64,000 bases of DNA, taken from NCBI RefSeq assembly GCF_029338395.1, contig NZ_CP119810.1, positions 1 through 64,000 of the forward strand, in the 5' to 3' direction. Shown here in pieces: positions 7,493-16,738 of the stretch (position 1 is its first letter; each line of letters opens with the position of its first letter). The notes below the pieces were generated by a model, which worked only from the letters and a program-made list of their open reading frames with translations, had not been told where the DNA came from and did no database searches. The translations under genes were made by a program, and so were the position numbers. Origin of the DNA: Halorussus caseinilyticus. GTDB lineage: Archaea; Halobacteriota; Halobacteria; Halobacteriales; Haladaptataceae.

Positions 7493-9266
7493 TCAGGTAT
7501 CTACGATGATGTCGTAGTTCGGGTCGAACAGCGAGTTGACTTCGACGCCGCGGTAGCCCGGAATCGCGCGCCACCGCAGGTCGCGGTAGCGGTCGGCGTA
7601 GCGCCGGACGTACTCGGTGGCGCGGGCCGAATCGGGGTCGGGGAACGGCGCTCGCTCGCCGGGCGCGAGGACGTAGAACTGCTCTACGCGCTCTACGTCG
7701 CCGTCGCGGTCCACGTCCTCCCACGCCCAGTAGGGCGCGTAGCGGTCGAACCCGGCCGCTCGGACCGTGTTCAGGTACGCCTTGTGGTGCTGGGGGTAGC
7801 CGTACTGGGAGTAGGCCCACGCGACCACCGCGCCGTCTGGTTCGAGGTGCCGCCGGAGCGACCCGTAGAACTCCTTGGAGTAGAGCTTGAGCAGGTCGTC
7901 GTCCGTCGCGCCGGGGATGTCGAGCAACACGAGGTCGTAGGTCTCGTCGGTGTTCTTGAGGTAGGCGTAGCCGTCGCCGACCGTGGTGTTCAGTCGGTCG
8001 TACTCGTAGGCGTCGTCGTGCCAGCGCGCGAAGAACGAGTCGTTTCGCGCGTGGGCCATGAACTCGGCGTCCAAGTCCACGTGGTCCACGCTCACGTCGT
8101 ACTTCCGGAGGTGGTCGATGGCTATCCAGTCGCCGCCGCCGACGACGAGGACGTTCGTCTCCGGTCCGCGGTCGTACATCGACATCGGCACGTCCACGAG
8201 TCCCCGGTGGTAGGAGTCGGCCCAGCTCTCGCAGAGTTGGACCGCGGTGCCGAGTCGGAGGCACTGCTCGGTCTCGCCGGGGAAGTAAGGGTTCGCTCCG
8301 CTTCCGGTCCACGTCCGGTCGTAGCGGACGACGTGCTGGTACTGGGTGGTCCACTGGCTGGTGATTTCGGCGTCCATCGCGCCCTTCGCGTACTCGGACT
8401 CTATCTGCTGTTCGAGGTAGAGTTCGGTCACGCCGCGGTCAACCTGCCGGTGGTTGGCGACCGCGCCCGCGTACCCGGCGGTCAGGACGAGACACGCCGC
8501 GAGGAGCGCGGCCGACTCCCGACTCGCCAGCACGCGGCGCTCGCCCGCGAACAGGCCCCACGAGCGCTCGCTGAACCGGGCGACGAACACCAGCGCGGCC
8601 ACGCAGTTCAGCAGGGCCAGCACGAAGATGGTCGGCACGAGTCCGAGCGCGGGGTAGAGAACCTTCGCGTAGACGACGGCCCCAAACAGGCCGCCCACGT
8701 AGTCCATCGCCAGCACGACCGAGAGACCGCTCCGGTCGCCCGGCGTGCGCTCGACGCTCCAGAACCGTCCGAGGACGCCCAGCGCGGCCCCGTAGAGGCG
8801 GCCGAACCCGCGCGTGACCGCGGTCGGGAGGACGCGCCCCGACTCGTCGGTCCGTTCGACCATCCGGGTCAGCAAGGGGAGTTCAGAAGCCCGAGAGGAA
8901 CCCGACCGCGATGGCGGGGAGTCGCGCGGCGACCCACACGGCTTCTGCAGGCACGGCCTTCGGAATCGTCACGCTGTTGAGACCGACGACGAGCATGAAC
9001 CCCGCGGGCGCGACTGCGGCCAGATACACCTCGGTCCGGAAGAAGTTCGAGGGCGCGTCGGCCTGCAAGTCGTCGGACATCGCCGACCCGACGCCGAGAC
9101 TGAAGAAGTACAGACCGACCGTGATGACGTACTGGGTGACGGTGCCGCCGTACATCACGGTCAGCAACTCCGAGTAGACGAACTCGTAGGCGAAGCTACA
9201 GAACGACACGACGTACGTGATTGCCAGCAGGGTCAGCGTCTTGGTCCGCGTGGAGACGTTCGGCAT
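7493..9266 (-). pseudogene. Membrane-embedded spermidine-synthase-like protein, frameshifted
   Basis: Two abutting frames form one protein of about 590 residues. The first (9266 to 8883) has hydrophobic helices and ends VGFLSGF; the second continues ELPLLTRMVERTD, further membrane helices, and then a spermidine-synthase fold with VLVVGGGDWIAIDHL, VDHVDLDAEF and DLVLLDIPGA. Removing one base (A8885 on the plus strand) joins the frames exactly. Aminopropyltransferases move the aminopropyl group of decarboxylated SAM to polyamines; the usual GGGDG is GGGDW here, so the substrate is uncertain. It is followed at 19 bp by the DUF2617-like gene. Confidence 0.8.
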
Positions 9267-9330
9267 AGGTCAGGGAGTCGGGGAAGGCGGCGGAGTCTTC
9301 GCGTCGGAAACACCCGCGAACTGGACGGAG

Positions 9331-10035
9331 TTAAATCCGTGGGGAAACTTTCCACTGCTTCTCGACTTCGTACCCGGCGTCGGTCCCGAGACCCTCGTCC
9401 ACTTTCAGGTCCACGCACTCCCACTCGAAGTCGTGGTTGTTCGGCCCGCCGACGAGTTCCGCGCCGACGCGGTACCAGCCGTCCCGTCGAATCTCGCAGG
9501 TCTCGGTCCCGTCGGGGTCGCTCACGCGGCAGTCCCACGGCACCGGTCCCGCGCCGGGCGCGTCGTCCTCCATCTCGAAGTCACTCCCGAGGTAAGCCAC
9601 CCCGAGCGTCGCGGCGGTGACGCTGTACCTCGACACGTCGTCGTCGTGGTCGTCGTACCAGTCGTCGGCGTACGCGCCGCCGTGCCACCACGCGCGTCCG
9701 TGGCCGGTCTTGGGGGCGCTACTGTAGCCACCGTCCGCGCGGCCGGTGGCACCGCGGCCGCCGCTCCCGCCTTTGCCCTTCGCGCGGGCGCTCCCGACGG
9801 GGCTGAAGCCGCCGACTTCGTTGGGGTCGGCGAGCGCGCTCTGGCCGTCGGAGTCGTACCGGGACACGACCCACGTGTTCTCTTCGAGGTCGATTTGGAG
9901 TTTTCCGTTCTCGGTCTCGATGTTCCGGAAGACGTTCGACTTTCGCGGCGGTGGGGAGCTACTGCCGCTGGAACAGCCTGCGAGCGCGGAGGCGGCCACG
10001 AGGCCGGTACCAGCGATAAATTCGCGGCGTCGCAT
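9331..10035 (-). CDS. Tat-exported lipoprotein of unknown function
   Basis: A 234-residue protein beginning MRRREFIAGTGLVAASALAGC: a twin-arginine motif, a hydrophobic stretch, and a lipobox with Cys21 as the lipidation site. After it come a Ser/Pro-rich linker, a glycine-rich run near residues 75-105 with RAWWHGGAYADDWYDDHDDD, and a C-terminal domain with CRVSDPDG, CEIRRDGWYRVG and WECVDL that could form disulfides. It would be anchored outside the cytoplasmic membrane. It lies 64 bp upstream of the membrane spermidine-synthase-like gene and may be the first gene of that operon. ATG at 10035 is fixed by the Tat signal. Confidence 0.75.
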   Translation of the reverse strand: MRRREFIAGTGLVAASALAGCSSGSSSPPPRKSNVFRNIETENGKLQIDLEENTWVVSRYDSDGQSALADPNEVGGFSPVGSARAKGKGGSGGRGATGRADGGYSSAPKTGHGRAWWHGGAYADDWYDDHDDDVSRYSVTAATLGVAYLGSDFEMEDDAPGAGPVPWDCRVSDPDGTETCEIRRDGWYRVGAELVGGPNNHDFEWECVDLKVDEGLGTDAGYEVEKQWKVSPRI

Positions 10036-10190
10036 GGCCACATTCTTCGTATGAATCCTATAAATGCTTATTGAAAAATTCTCGGCGAGCGACCGAAACG
10101 CGAGGGATTTCCGAAGAGGAGGACTCGACTCGACAGAACGGTTCGTCGGTCGCACGGCCACCGCGCAGTCGTCGCGGTCGCCACAATCAC

Positions 10191-10290
10191 GCGGCCGTCG
10201 CCGACGAGTCGGCGACGGCCGCGACCGATTAGAGACTGATATACAATTCTATAAAATGGATATAGATACTGTAGAGAAAGAAGAACACGT
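10191..10290. repeat. GC-rich palindrome beside AT-rich motif (copy E)
   Basis: Positions 10191-10205 and 10208-10222 form a 15-bp perfect inverted repeat with a 2-nt centre. After 8 bp comes an AT-rich block (10231-10290) containing GATATACAATTCTATAAAAT. The block resembles the AT-rich motif at 46820-46860 and, less closely, those at 19909, 29501, 42455, 52026 and 57991. It lies 3' of the SDR gene and 5' of the lipoprotein gene. Confidence 0.5.
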
Positions 10291-10325
10291 CTCCACCGAA
10301 GGTAAATCGTTCTCTGACGCCGCGT

Positions 10326-11494
10326 CTACGTCATCGCGTCCGCGGACACGTCGGGGTTCTCGCGGAAGAACCGAACCAGCGCGTCGGCGTACTCCTCGAA
10401 CGCCGGGCACGCGACCCCGCTCCCGTGCAGGTCCCGAATCGCGTTCGCGCAGGTGTAACTCGTCGGGTGGACGAAGTAGTCCAGAACCGCCGGTTCGACC
10501 CCGAGCGCGTCGGCTGTCCCGGAATCGCGTCGAGCGAGCGCCGGGCGAGACTCGCGCCGCCCGGCACGGGCACCCGGAGAATCCGGGTGCCCGTCGCCGC
10601 CGCGAACGTCCGGACCATCCCCGCGACGGTGGGCGGGTTCGGGTCACAGAGCTGATACACCTCGCCCGCGGAGTCGTCGCGGGCGCTCAGGTTGGCTATC
10701 GCCTCGACTACGAAGTCGCGGGGCACGACGTTGACTTCGTAGTCGCGGGGGTCCCCGAACGTTGGCACCGCGGCGACGTTCGCGCCCGGCAGGAGCGCCG
10801 ACTGCCGCCCGAGCAGTTCCAGCAGGTAGTACGGCCCGTCGTACTTCTGAGTCTCGCCCGTCTCGCTGTCGCCGACGGTGATTGCTGGCCGGTAAATCGT
10901 CGCCGGGAGACCGTCGTCCATCCGGCGCTGGACCTCGACCTCCGCGAGAAACTTGGTCTCCTCGTAGTGGTTGTTGAAGGTCTGTCCCACGTCGAGGTCA
11001 CGGTGGGTAAACACGCCGTCGTGCCGCCCGCTGACGTAGCAGGTGCTGACGTACTGGAACCGCCGGAGGGCCGGACACCCCGCCGCGAAGTCCAGCACGT
11101 TGCGGGTCCCCTCGACGTTGACCGCCATCCCCACCTCGCGGGCGACTCCGAGGTCGTACACCGCCGCGAGGTGGTACACCTCCACCGCGTCGGCCTGCAA
11201 GTCCGCGTAGTCGTCGCCCAAGCCGAGGTCCGACTCCGTAACGTCGCCCTCGTACAGTTCGACGCGCGACGGCGCGGACTCGTCCGCGCCGTCGCGCGGG
11301 TCGCGCTCCCGGTTTCGCTCCCCGTCGCGCTTTCGTCCCTCGATTTCGGCGGCGCGTCGCTCGGCGAGGTCCCGGTACTTCGACTGAACCAGACACCGAA
11401 CCGGCACGTCCTCGGGGTACCGGTCGAGCAAGCGCGCGACCAGTTCGGACCCCAGAAAGCCGGGGAACCCGGTCAGGAACACCGATTCCGCCAT
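10326..11494 (-). pseudogene. Extended SDR oxidoreductase (NAD_binding_4-like), frameshifted near 3' end
   Basis: About 389 residues of an extended short-chain dehydrogenase. The N-terminal MAESVFLTGFPGFLGSEL holds the NAD(P)-binding TGxxGFLG motif; STCYVSG and Y-E-E-T-K-F supply the Ser, Tyr and Lys of the active site. The frame is lost at SLDAIPG; one extra G in the GGG run near 10518-10520 restores ADALGVEPAVLDYFVHPTSY and an end at the TAG (10326-10328). Homologues include fatty acyl-CoA-reductase-like SDRs. Its ATG overlaps the stop of the upstream aldehyde dehydrogenase (TGATG), so the two are translationally coupled and may act on the same aldehyde. Confidence 0.75.
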
Positions 11495-13095
11495 CACCGC
11501 ACCCCCGGAATCCGGTCCATCGCTCGGAGCGCGAGCGCCATCCCCGTCGCGTACCACGAGTCGGGCACCCCGCGCGGCGCGCCAATCGGCGCGCCGCGCT
11601 GTTCGGCGACGGTCTGTGCCTCGGTGTACTTCAGGAACCCTTCGTCGCCGTGCCGTCGCCCGAGTCCCGAGTCCTTCATCCCGCCCATCGGCGCGTCGAT
11701 GGAGGCCCACGCCGCGGCGTAGGCGTCGTTGACGTTGACCGTCCCGCAGTCGATACGCCGGGCGATGTCCCGGCCGCGCTCGCCGTCCTCGGTCCAGACG
11801 CTCGCGTTCAGACCGTAGTCGGAGTCGTTCGCCATCCGAATCGCCTCCGACTCGGCGTCGAAGGGTTCGACCGACACCACCGGGCCGAAGGTCTCTTCGC
11901 ACCCGGCCGCCATCTCGTCGGTCACGCCCGACAGAACCGTCGGTTCGTAGAAGTACGGCCCGATGTCGGGCCGCGCTCGGCCGCCGGTCAACACGTCTGC
12001 GCCCTTCGCCACGGCGTCCTCGACGTGTCGCTCGACGGTTTCGAGTTGGTCCGGACCGACCAGCGACCCCACGTCCGGCCCGTAGTCGTAGGCCGGTCGG
12101 AGGTCAAGCGCGCGGGTCCGCCGGACGAACCTGTCTAAGAACGCGTCGTAGACCTCGCTGGCGACGTAGAGGCGCTCGAACGAGATGCAGAGTTGGCCCG
12201 CGTTGGTGAAACACCCCTGAATCGCGCCCTCCACCGCCGTTTCGATGTCGGCGTCCGCGAGAACCACCATCGGGTTCTTGCCGCCGAGTTCGAGCGAGCA
12301 GTCGGTCAGATTCGCGCCCGCGCGCCGGGCCACCTCCCGGCCGGTCTCGGTGCTTCCGGTGAAACAGACGTAATCGGCCTCCTCGACGACTGCGCCGCCC
12401 GCCTCGCTCCCGTGGCCCGTCACGACCTGAAACACGTCGTCGGGCGTCCCGGCCTCCCGGAGGAGGTCCCGGAGCGCCAGCGCCGTAAACGGCGTCTCGC
12501 TCGCTGGCTTGCACACCACGGCGTTGCCCGCGAGCAGGGCCGGAATCGCGTCCGACACCGAGAGCGTCATCGGGTAGTTCCACGGTGAGACGACGCCGAC
12601 GACGCCGACGGGTCGCCGGTTGACGGTGGTCTTCGTGAGCAACGGAAGCGCCCCCTTCCGGCGCGAGGGCGCGAGGTAGTCGGCGGCGCGGTGGGCGTAG
12701 TGGCGCGCGGTGGTCGCCACGTCCAGCACCTCCTCGAAGGCGTCGATGCGCGCTTTCCCGCTTTCGAGTTGGGTCACGTCGAGCAGTTCGGCCCGCCGGT
12801 CCAACGCGAGGTCGTGAAACCGCCGGACGACGGCCGCGCGCTCGGACGCCTCACGGTCGGCCCACGCAGGTTGGGCCTCCCGCGCGCGCTCGAACGCCGC
12901 GAGTACGTCCGCGGACGTACTCGCGGGAATCGTTTGTATGGTACTTCCAGAGTACGGCGCTTCGACCGGAATTTCGGGGCGGTCGTCCTCGGTCCGGACC
13001 GACGCGGCGAGACGAGAGAGCGCGTCGGCAGTTGTTCGCTCCGGGAGTCGGTCCGAAGTCGTGGTCATGTCGTTCGGTTCGCTCTTCGCTTCCAT
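11494..13095 (-). CDS. NAD(P)-dependent aldehyde dehydrogenase (succinate-semialdehyde type)
   Basis: About 533 residues of the aldehyde dehydrogenase superfamily. Seen are the cofactor segment VGVVSPWNYPMTLSV, the FTGSTETGREVAR glycine motif, the catalytic Glu in LELGGKNPMVV, the nucleophilic Cys in FTNAGQLCISFERLYV, and EETFGPVVSV. The closest fit is the succinate-semialdehyde or broad aldehyde dehydrogenases of haloarchaea; the substrate is uncertain. ATG at 13095 is preferred because a TATA-like TTATACTTTTT lies about 40 bp upstream; ATG at 13068 is possible. The stop overlaps the next ATG, pairing it with the SDR oxidoreductase. Confidence 0.85.
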   Translation of the reverse strand: MEAKSEPNDMTTTSDRLPERTTADALSRLAASVRTEDDRPEIPVEAPYSGSTIQTIPASTSADVLAAFERAREAQPAWADREASERAAVVRRFHDLALDRRAELLDVTQLESGKARIDAFEEVLDVATTARHYAHRAADYLAPSRRKGALPLLTKTTVNRRPVGVVGVVSPWNYPMTLSVSDAIPALLAGNAVVCKPASETPFTALALRDLLREAGTPDDVFQVVTGHGSEAGGAVVEEADYVCFTGSTETGREVARRAGANLTDCSLELGGKNPMVVLADADIETAVEGAIQGCFTNAGQLCISFERLYVASEVYDAFLDRFVRRTRALDLRPAYDYGPDVGSLVGPDQLETVERHVEDAVAKGADVLTGGRARPDIGPYFYEPTVLSGVTDEMAAGCEETFGPVVSVEPFDAESEAIRMANDSDYGLNASVWTEDGERGRDIARRIDCGTVNVNDAYAAAWASIDAPMGGMKDSGLGRRHGDEGFLKYTEAQTVAEQRGAPIGAPRGVPDSWYATGMALALRAMDRIPGVR

Positions 13096-13130
13096 TAGGG
13101 TTCTGCCGGGCGTCGGACTCCTTCGTCGCT

Positions 13131-13173
13131 CAAAAAGTATAAGAAAATAAACCTGTAATCGCAACCTATAAAT
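13131..13173. promoter_or_regulatory. Divergent promoter between aldehyde dehydrogenase and propeller gene
   Basis: On the plus strand TATAAAT at 13167-13173 lies about 30 bp before ATG 13197, the spacing of a leaderless or nearly leaderless haloarchaeal transcript. On the minus strand a TTTCTTATACTTTTT block at about 13131-13148 serves the aldehyde dehydrogenase start at 13095. The 101-bp gap is much more AT-rich than its flanks. Confidence 0.6.
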
Positions 13174-13196
13174 CGGTCCCTTTAGGGGTTGTTTCC

Positions 13197-14585
13197 ATGG
13201 GGTCGTATCAGACGTATTTACGAGTCGCGTTCGCGTTTCTCGTCGTCGTGCCCACCGGCGGCGTCTTTCTGACGCACACCGGGAGCGTCTTGGCCGCGGT
13301 GGATGGCGACGAGTCCGCCGCCGAGAATCCGGTCGTCCACGAACCGGACGAACTCCGGGCCGCCGAGAACCTCACAATCGTCACCGCCCACTACAACGAC
13401 GAGAAGAACGGCAGTCTCACCGCGTTCGCAGGCGACGGCGACGTGGTGTACGAGACCAGAGCCTACCAGCGAATCTTCGACGTTGACCCCGTTCCCGGCG
13501 AGGCCTACACCGTGACGTACGTCGGAAGTTCCGTCCGCCCGAACTCGAAGTGTAAACTCGGGCCGGGTTCGAGTCTGAACTGCGTCCGGAACGTGGTCGA
13601 ACGCCTCAACCTGAGTACCGGCGAGTCCGAGCGAGTCTACACCTACGAGGTGGTCACGCGCCACTCCCACGACAGCGTCCACGACGTGGACCGCATCGAC
13701 GACAGCCACTATCTGGTCGCCGACATCTTCCACAACCGGGTGTTCGTCGTCAACACCTCGTCGAACGTGATTACGTGGGAGTGGCGCGCCCGGAGCGAGT
13801 TCCCCTACTCGACCGGCGGTCCCATCCGAGACTGGACCCACCTCAACGACGTGGAGTACCTCGAAGACCAGAACGTCGTGATGGCCGACCCCCGGAACCA
13901 CGACCAAGTGTGGTTCATCCACCGCGAGCGCGGACTGCTCGAAAACCGGACGCTCGGCGCGGACGACGACCACGACACGCTCTACGAACAGCACAACCCC
14001 GACTACATCCCCGAGGAACGCGGCGGCCCGGCGGCCGTGATTGCGGACTCCGAGAACAACCGCATCGTGGAGTACCAGCGCGAGAACGAGTCGTGGACTC
14101 GGACGTGGACGTGGCGGGACGCCAAGATGGAGTGGCCCCGGGACGCCGACCGTCTGCCCAACGGCCGGACCCTGATTACCGACACCCACAGCAACCGCGT
14201 CTTCGAGGTGAACCGGCAGGGCGAAATCGTCTGGCAGGTGTCGATGGCGAAACCCTACGAGGCCGAACGCCTCGGCACGGGCGACGAGAGCGCGGGCGGC
14301 GCGAGCGCGACGGCCCTCGACTACGAGTCGCGGACGCCGGGCATTACGACCGACGACTCCGGAGACGCCAACCGCGGACTCGGCGCGCAGGTCTACGGCG
14401 CGGTCCGGTCGCTGGTTCCCTCGAAACTCTACCACGGACTCAAGTGGGTCATTCCGGCGTGGATGGGCCTGTTCGACGTACTCCTGACCGCTCTCTCGGG
14501 CGTCTCGCTGGCGGCTTGGGCGCTGGCCGAACTCTACTGGACCGACCGCGTGTCGGTCCGGAGTCCGGTCCGACTGCGGTTGTGA
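13197..14585 (+). CDS. Arylsulfotransferase (ASST)-like beta-propeller membrane protein
   Basis: A 462-residue protein with an N-terminal hydrophobic signal or anchor (residues about 7-32), an extracellular propeller, and a C-terminal membrane helix near 420-450. Repeated blades such as HSHDSVHDVDRIDDSHYLVAD, DWTHLNDVEYLEDQNVVMAD and WPRDADRLPNGRTLITDTH match the ASST family, whose bacterial members transfer sulfate between phenols; haloarchaeal members have unproven activity. The HDVD and DADRLPNG motifs also occur in the paralogue at 56391-57827. A TATA box 30 bp upstream fixes the start. Confidence 0.8.
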   Translation: MGSYQTYLRVAFAFLVVVPTGGVFLTHTGSVLAAVDGDESAAENPVVHEPDELRAAENLTIVTAHYNDEKNGSLTAFAGDGDVVYETRAYQRIFDVDPVPGEAYTVTYVGSSVRPNSKCKLGPGSSLNCVRNVVERLNLSTGESERVYTYEVVTRHSHDSVHDVDRIDDSHYLVADIFHNRVFVVNTSSNVITWEWRARSEFPYSTGGPIRDWTHLNDVEYLEDQNVVMADPRNHDQVWFIHRERGLLENRTLGADDDHDTLYEQHNPDYIPEERGGPAAVIADSENNRIVEYQRENESWTRTWTWRDAKMEWPRDADRLPNGRTLITDTHSNRVFEVNRQGEIVWQVSMAKPYEAERLGTGDESAGGASATALDYESRTPGITTDDSGDANRGLGAQVYGAVRSLVPSKLYHGLKWVIPAWMGLFDVLLTALSGVSLAAWALAELYWTDRVSVRSPVRLRL

Positions 14586-14592
14586 ACCGCTT

Positions 14593-15633
14593 CTAATTTC
14601 TGTCGTGAAACGCGGTCACGAGGTCGTAGAGCGCCCGCCGCCGGTCGCCGTGCATCGCGTAGTGGTCGGCCCCGGCGAGTTCGGCGTACTCCTTTCGGTC
14701 GTCGGCCGCGCCCAGTTCGTCGTAGAGGGTCAGGGCGTCCGACCGGCGGGCGGTGTCGTCGTCGGTCCCCCGGACGACGAGCGTCGGCGCGTCGATGGCG
14801 GCGGGGTCGTAGGGCGGACTCCCGGCACAGCAGTCGCGCACGTCGGCCAGCGCGCCGGTCTGGGCGACGTAGGCGTCCTCGCGGTCGGCGGCCGCTCCCT
14901 GCCCGGACTCGACCATCGCGCGCCAGACGCCCTCGAAGAGCGCGAGATTCTCGTCGGCGTCCTTCCGTTCGGCGACCGTCTCGCGGTCCTCGACGTAGTA
15001 CGCGCCGAGGTCCGCGTCGAGACCGAACGCCGAGACGAGTTCCGAGAAGTCGTAGGGCGGGTCGTACACCGGCGCGCACTGGACGTAGGAGGCCACGTCG
15101 GTCGCGTTCGCTCCCGAGTCGCGGTCGGCGAGGAATCGGCCGGTCGTCATGGTGCCCCACGAGACGCCGACGAGGTGGACTCGCCCGTGGCGCGCGGTTG
15201 CGAAGTCGAACGCGGCGGCAACGTCGTCCGCGGCGTCTCCGGCCCGGACCGGCGGGTCGTTCGCCTCGGGCGGGTCGGCCATCGCTGGCGGGAACTCGCT
15301 GTCGCCGTAGCCCCGCACGTCGAGCGCGTAGGCGGTTCTGCCCGCGTCTGCGGTCGCGCGGAGCCACGAGTAGGAGGCGTCGAGACGCGAGTCGCCGGAC
15401 GGCGACTCGCGTCCCTCGACCGGCGGGGCGAACAGCGCCCGCGAGTGGGTGATGGCCCCGTGGACGAACAGGACCGCCTCGGCGGGCGCGGCGGACGAGT
15501 CCGCCGCGCCCGCGTCGTCGGAGGCGGGTGAATCGCCCGCCGCGCCCGCGTCCTCCCCGCTCTCGGGCGCGTCCTCCCACACCCGGAGTCGGGTGCCGTC
15601 GTCGGCCCGCACGTCGTGTGCTGTCAGGTTCAT
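14593..15633 (-). CDS. Alpha/beta hydrolase
   Basis: A 346-residue alpha/beta-hydrolase-fold protein. The oxyanion motif is LFVHGAITHS, the nucleophile elbow is LVGVSWGTMT (GxSxG), the acid is in TLVVRGTDDDTARRSD, and the catalytic His lies in LAGADHYAMHGDRR. An Ala/Ser/Asp-rich insert of about 30 residues near the N-terminus (from about residue 25) looks disordered. The substrate is unknown. It is convergent with the propeller gene (7-bp gap) and follows the aldo/keto reductase by 14 bp on the same strand, so the two may be co-transcribed. Confidence 0.8.
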   Translation of the reverse strand: MNLTAHDVRADDGTRLRVWEDAPESGEDAGAAGDSPASDDAGAADSSAAPAEAVLFVHGAITHSRALFAPPVEGRESPSGDSRLDASYSWLRATADAGRTAYALDVRGYGDSEFPPAMADPPEANDPPVRAGDAADDVAAAFDFATARHGRVHLVGVSWGTMTTGRFLADRDSGANATDVASYVQCAPVYDPPYDFSELVSAFGLDADLGAYYVEDRETVAERKDADENLALFEGVWRAMVESGQGAAADREDAYVAQTGALADVRDCCAGSPPYDPAAIDAPTLVVRGTDDDTARRSDALTLYDELGAADDRKEYAELAGADHYAMHGDRRRALYDLVTAFHDRN

Positions 15634-15647
15634 GGTCGGACTCGCCG

Positions 15648-16622
15648 TCAGTCGTGGCCCGAGACTTCCACGGGTTCGTAGGGTTCTTCGAGGTACGCGA
15701 TGTCGCTGGCCGAGAGGTCGATTTCCAGCGCCTCCACCGCGTCTTCTAAGTGTTCGACGCTGGTGGTGCCGACGATGGGCGCGTCCACCCAGTCTTTGTG
15801 CAGGAGCCACGCCAGTGAGATTTGGGCCATCGTCACACCCTTCTGGGCGGCGAGTTCCTGCACGCGCTCGTTTATCTCCTTCCCGCCGCCCTCGCGGTAG
15901 GGGTGGTCGTACATGTGTTCTTCCGTCTCGCCGCGGGTCGTCGCGTCGATGTCCTCGTGGGGCCGGGTCAGGTATCCCCGCGCGAGGGGACTCCACGGCA
16001 TCACGCCGACGCCCTCCTGCTCGCAGAGGGGAAGCATCTCGCGCTCTTCCTCCCGGTAGACGAGGTTGTAGTGGTTCTGCATCGTCTGGAACCGCTCCAG
16101 TCCGAGACTGTCGCTGGCGTGGAGGGCGTCGGCGAACTGGTAGGCCCACATCGAGGAGGCCCCGACGTGGCGGACCTTCCCGCGGCGCACCGCGTCGTCG
16201 AGTGCGCGCAGGGTCTGCTCGATGGGGGTGTCGTCGTCCCACCGGTGAATCTGGTAGAGGTCGATGGTGTCCATCCCGAGGCGGTCCAGCGAGTTTTCGA
16301 GTTCCTGCTCGATTGCCTTCCGCGAGAGACCCCCGGAGTTGGGGTCGTCGTCGTCCATCTGGAAGTAGCACTTGGTGGCGACGACGCTCTCGTCGCGCCG
16401 ACCCTCCAGCGCATCGCCGAGTACGCGCTCGCTCTCGCCGTTCGAATACATGTTCGCGGTGTCGAAGAAGTTGATACCGAGGTCGATTGCGCGCTCGAGT
16501 ATCTCCTCGCCCTCCTCGGGGTCCAACACCCACGGCCGCCAGTCGCTCGACCCGAAACTCATACATCCGAGACAGATTCGACTGACCTCCGTGCCCGTGT
16601 CGCCGAGCGTGGTGTACTCCAT
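15648..16622 (-). CDS. Aldo/keto reductase (AKR11/13-like)
   Basis: A 324-residue NADPH-dependent oxidoreductase with a TIM-barrel fold. Family motifs are INFFDTANMYSNGESERVLG (Asp and Tyr of the catalytic tetrad), VVATKCYF (Lys), TIDLYQIHRWDDD (His), and the C-terminal APIVGTTSVEHLEDAVEAL cofactor-binding segment. It resembles the general stress YhdN/IolS group. The ATG at 16622 begins MEYTTLGDTGTEVSRICLG, matching the family start. It precedes the alpha/beta hydrolase on the same strand. Confidence 0.9.
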   Translation of the reverse strand: MEYTTLGDTGTEVSRICLGCMSFGSSDWRPWVLDPEEGEEILERAIDLGINFFDTANMYSNGESERVLGDALEGRRDESVVATKCYFQMDDDDPNSGGLSRKAIEQELENSLDRLGMDTIDLYQIHRWDDDTPIEQTLRALDDAVRRGKVRHVGASSMWAYQFADALHASDSLGLERFQTMQNHYNLVYREEEREMLPLCEQEGVGVMPWSPLARGYLTRPHEDIDATTRGETEEHMYDHPYREGGGKEINERVQELAAQKGVTMAQISLAWLLHKDWVDAPIVGTTSVEHLEDAVEALEIDLSASDIAYLEEPYEPVEVSGHD

Positions 16623-16738
16623 GCCCCTACGTCGCCCGGCGGGAGTAAAAGGTGCGTCAGGCGGCAGGGGAGTCGGCGGCGCGAACGACGGCCCCGAATA
16701 CCCCAAATCCATTATCCCCCACGCGGAAATCACGCCCG

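Noticed and set aside
7493..8875. Treating the 3' part of the spermidine-synthase-like region as a separate gene with its own start
   Set aside because: The upstream frame ends VGFLSGF and this frame begins ELPLLTRM, which join exactly after removing one base; there is no start codon with context at the junction.
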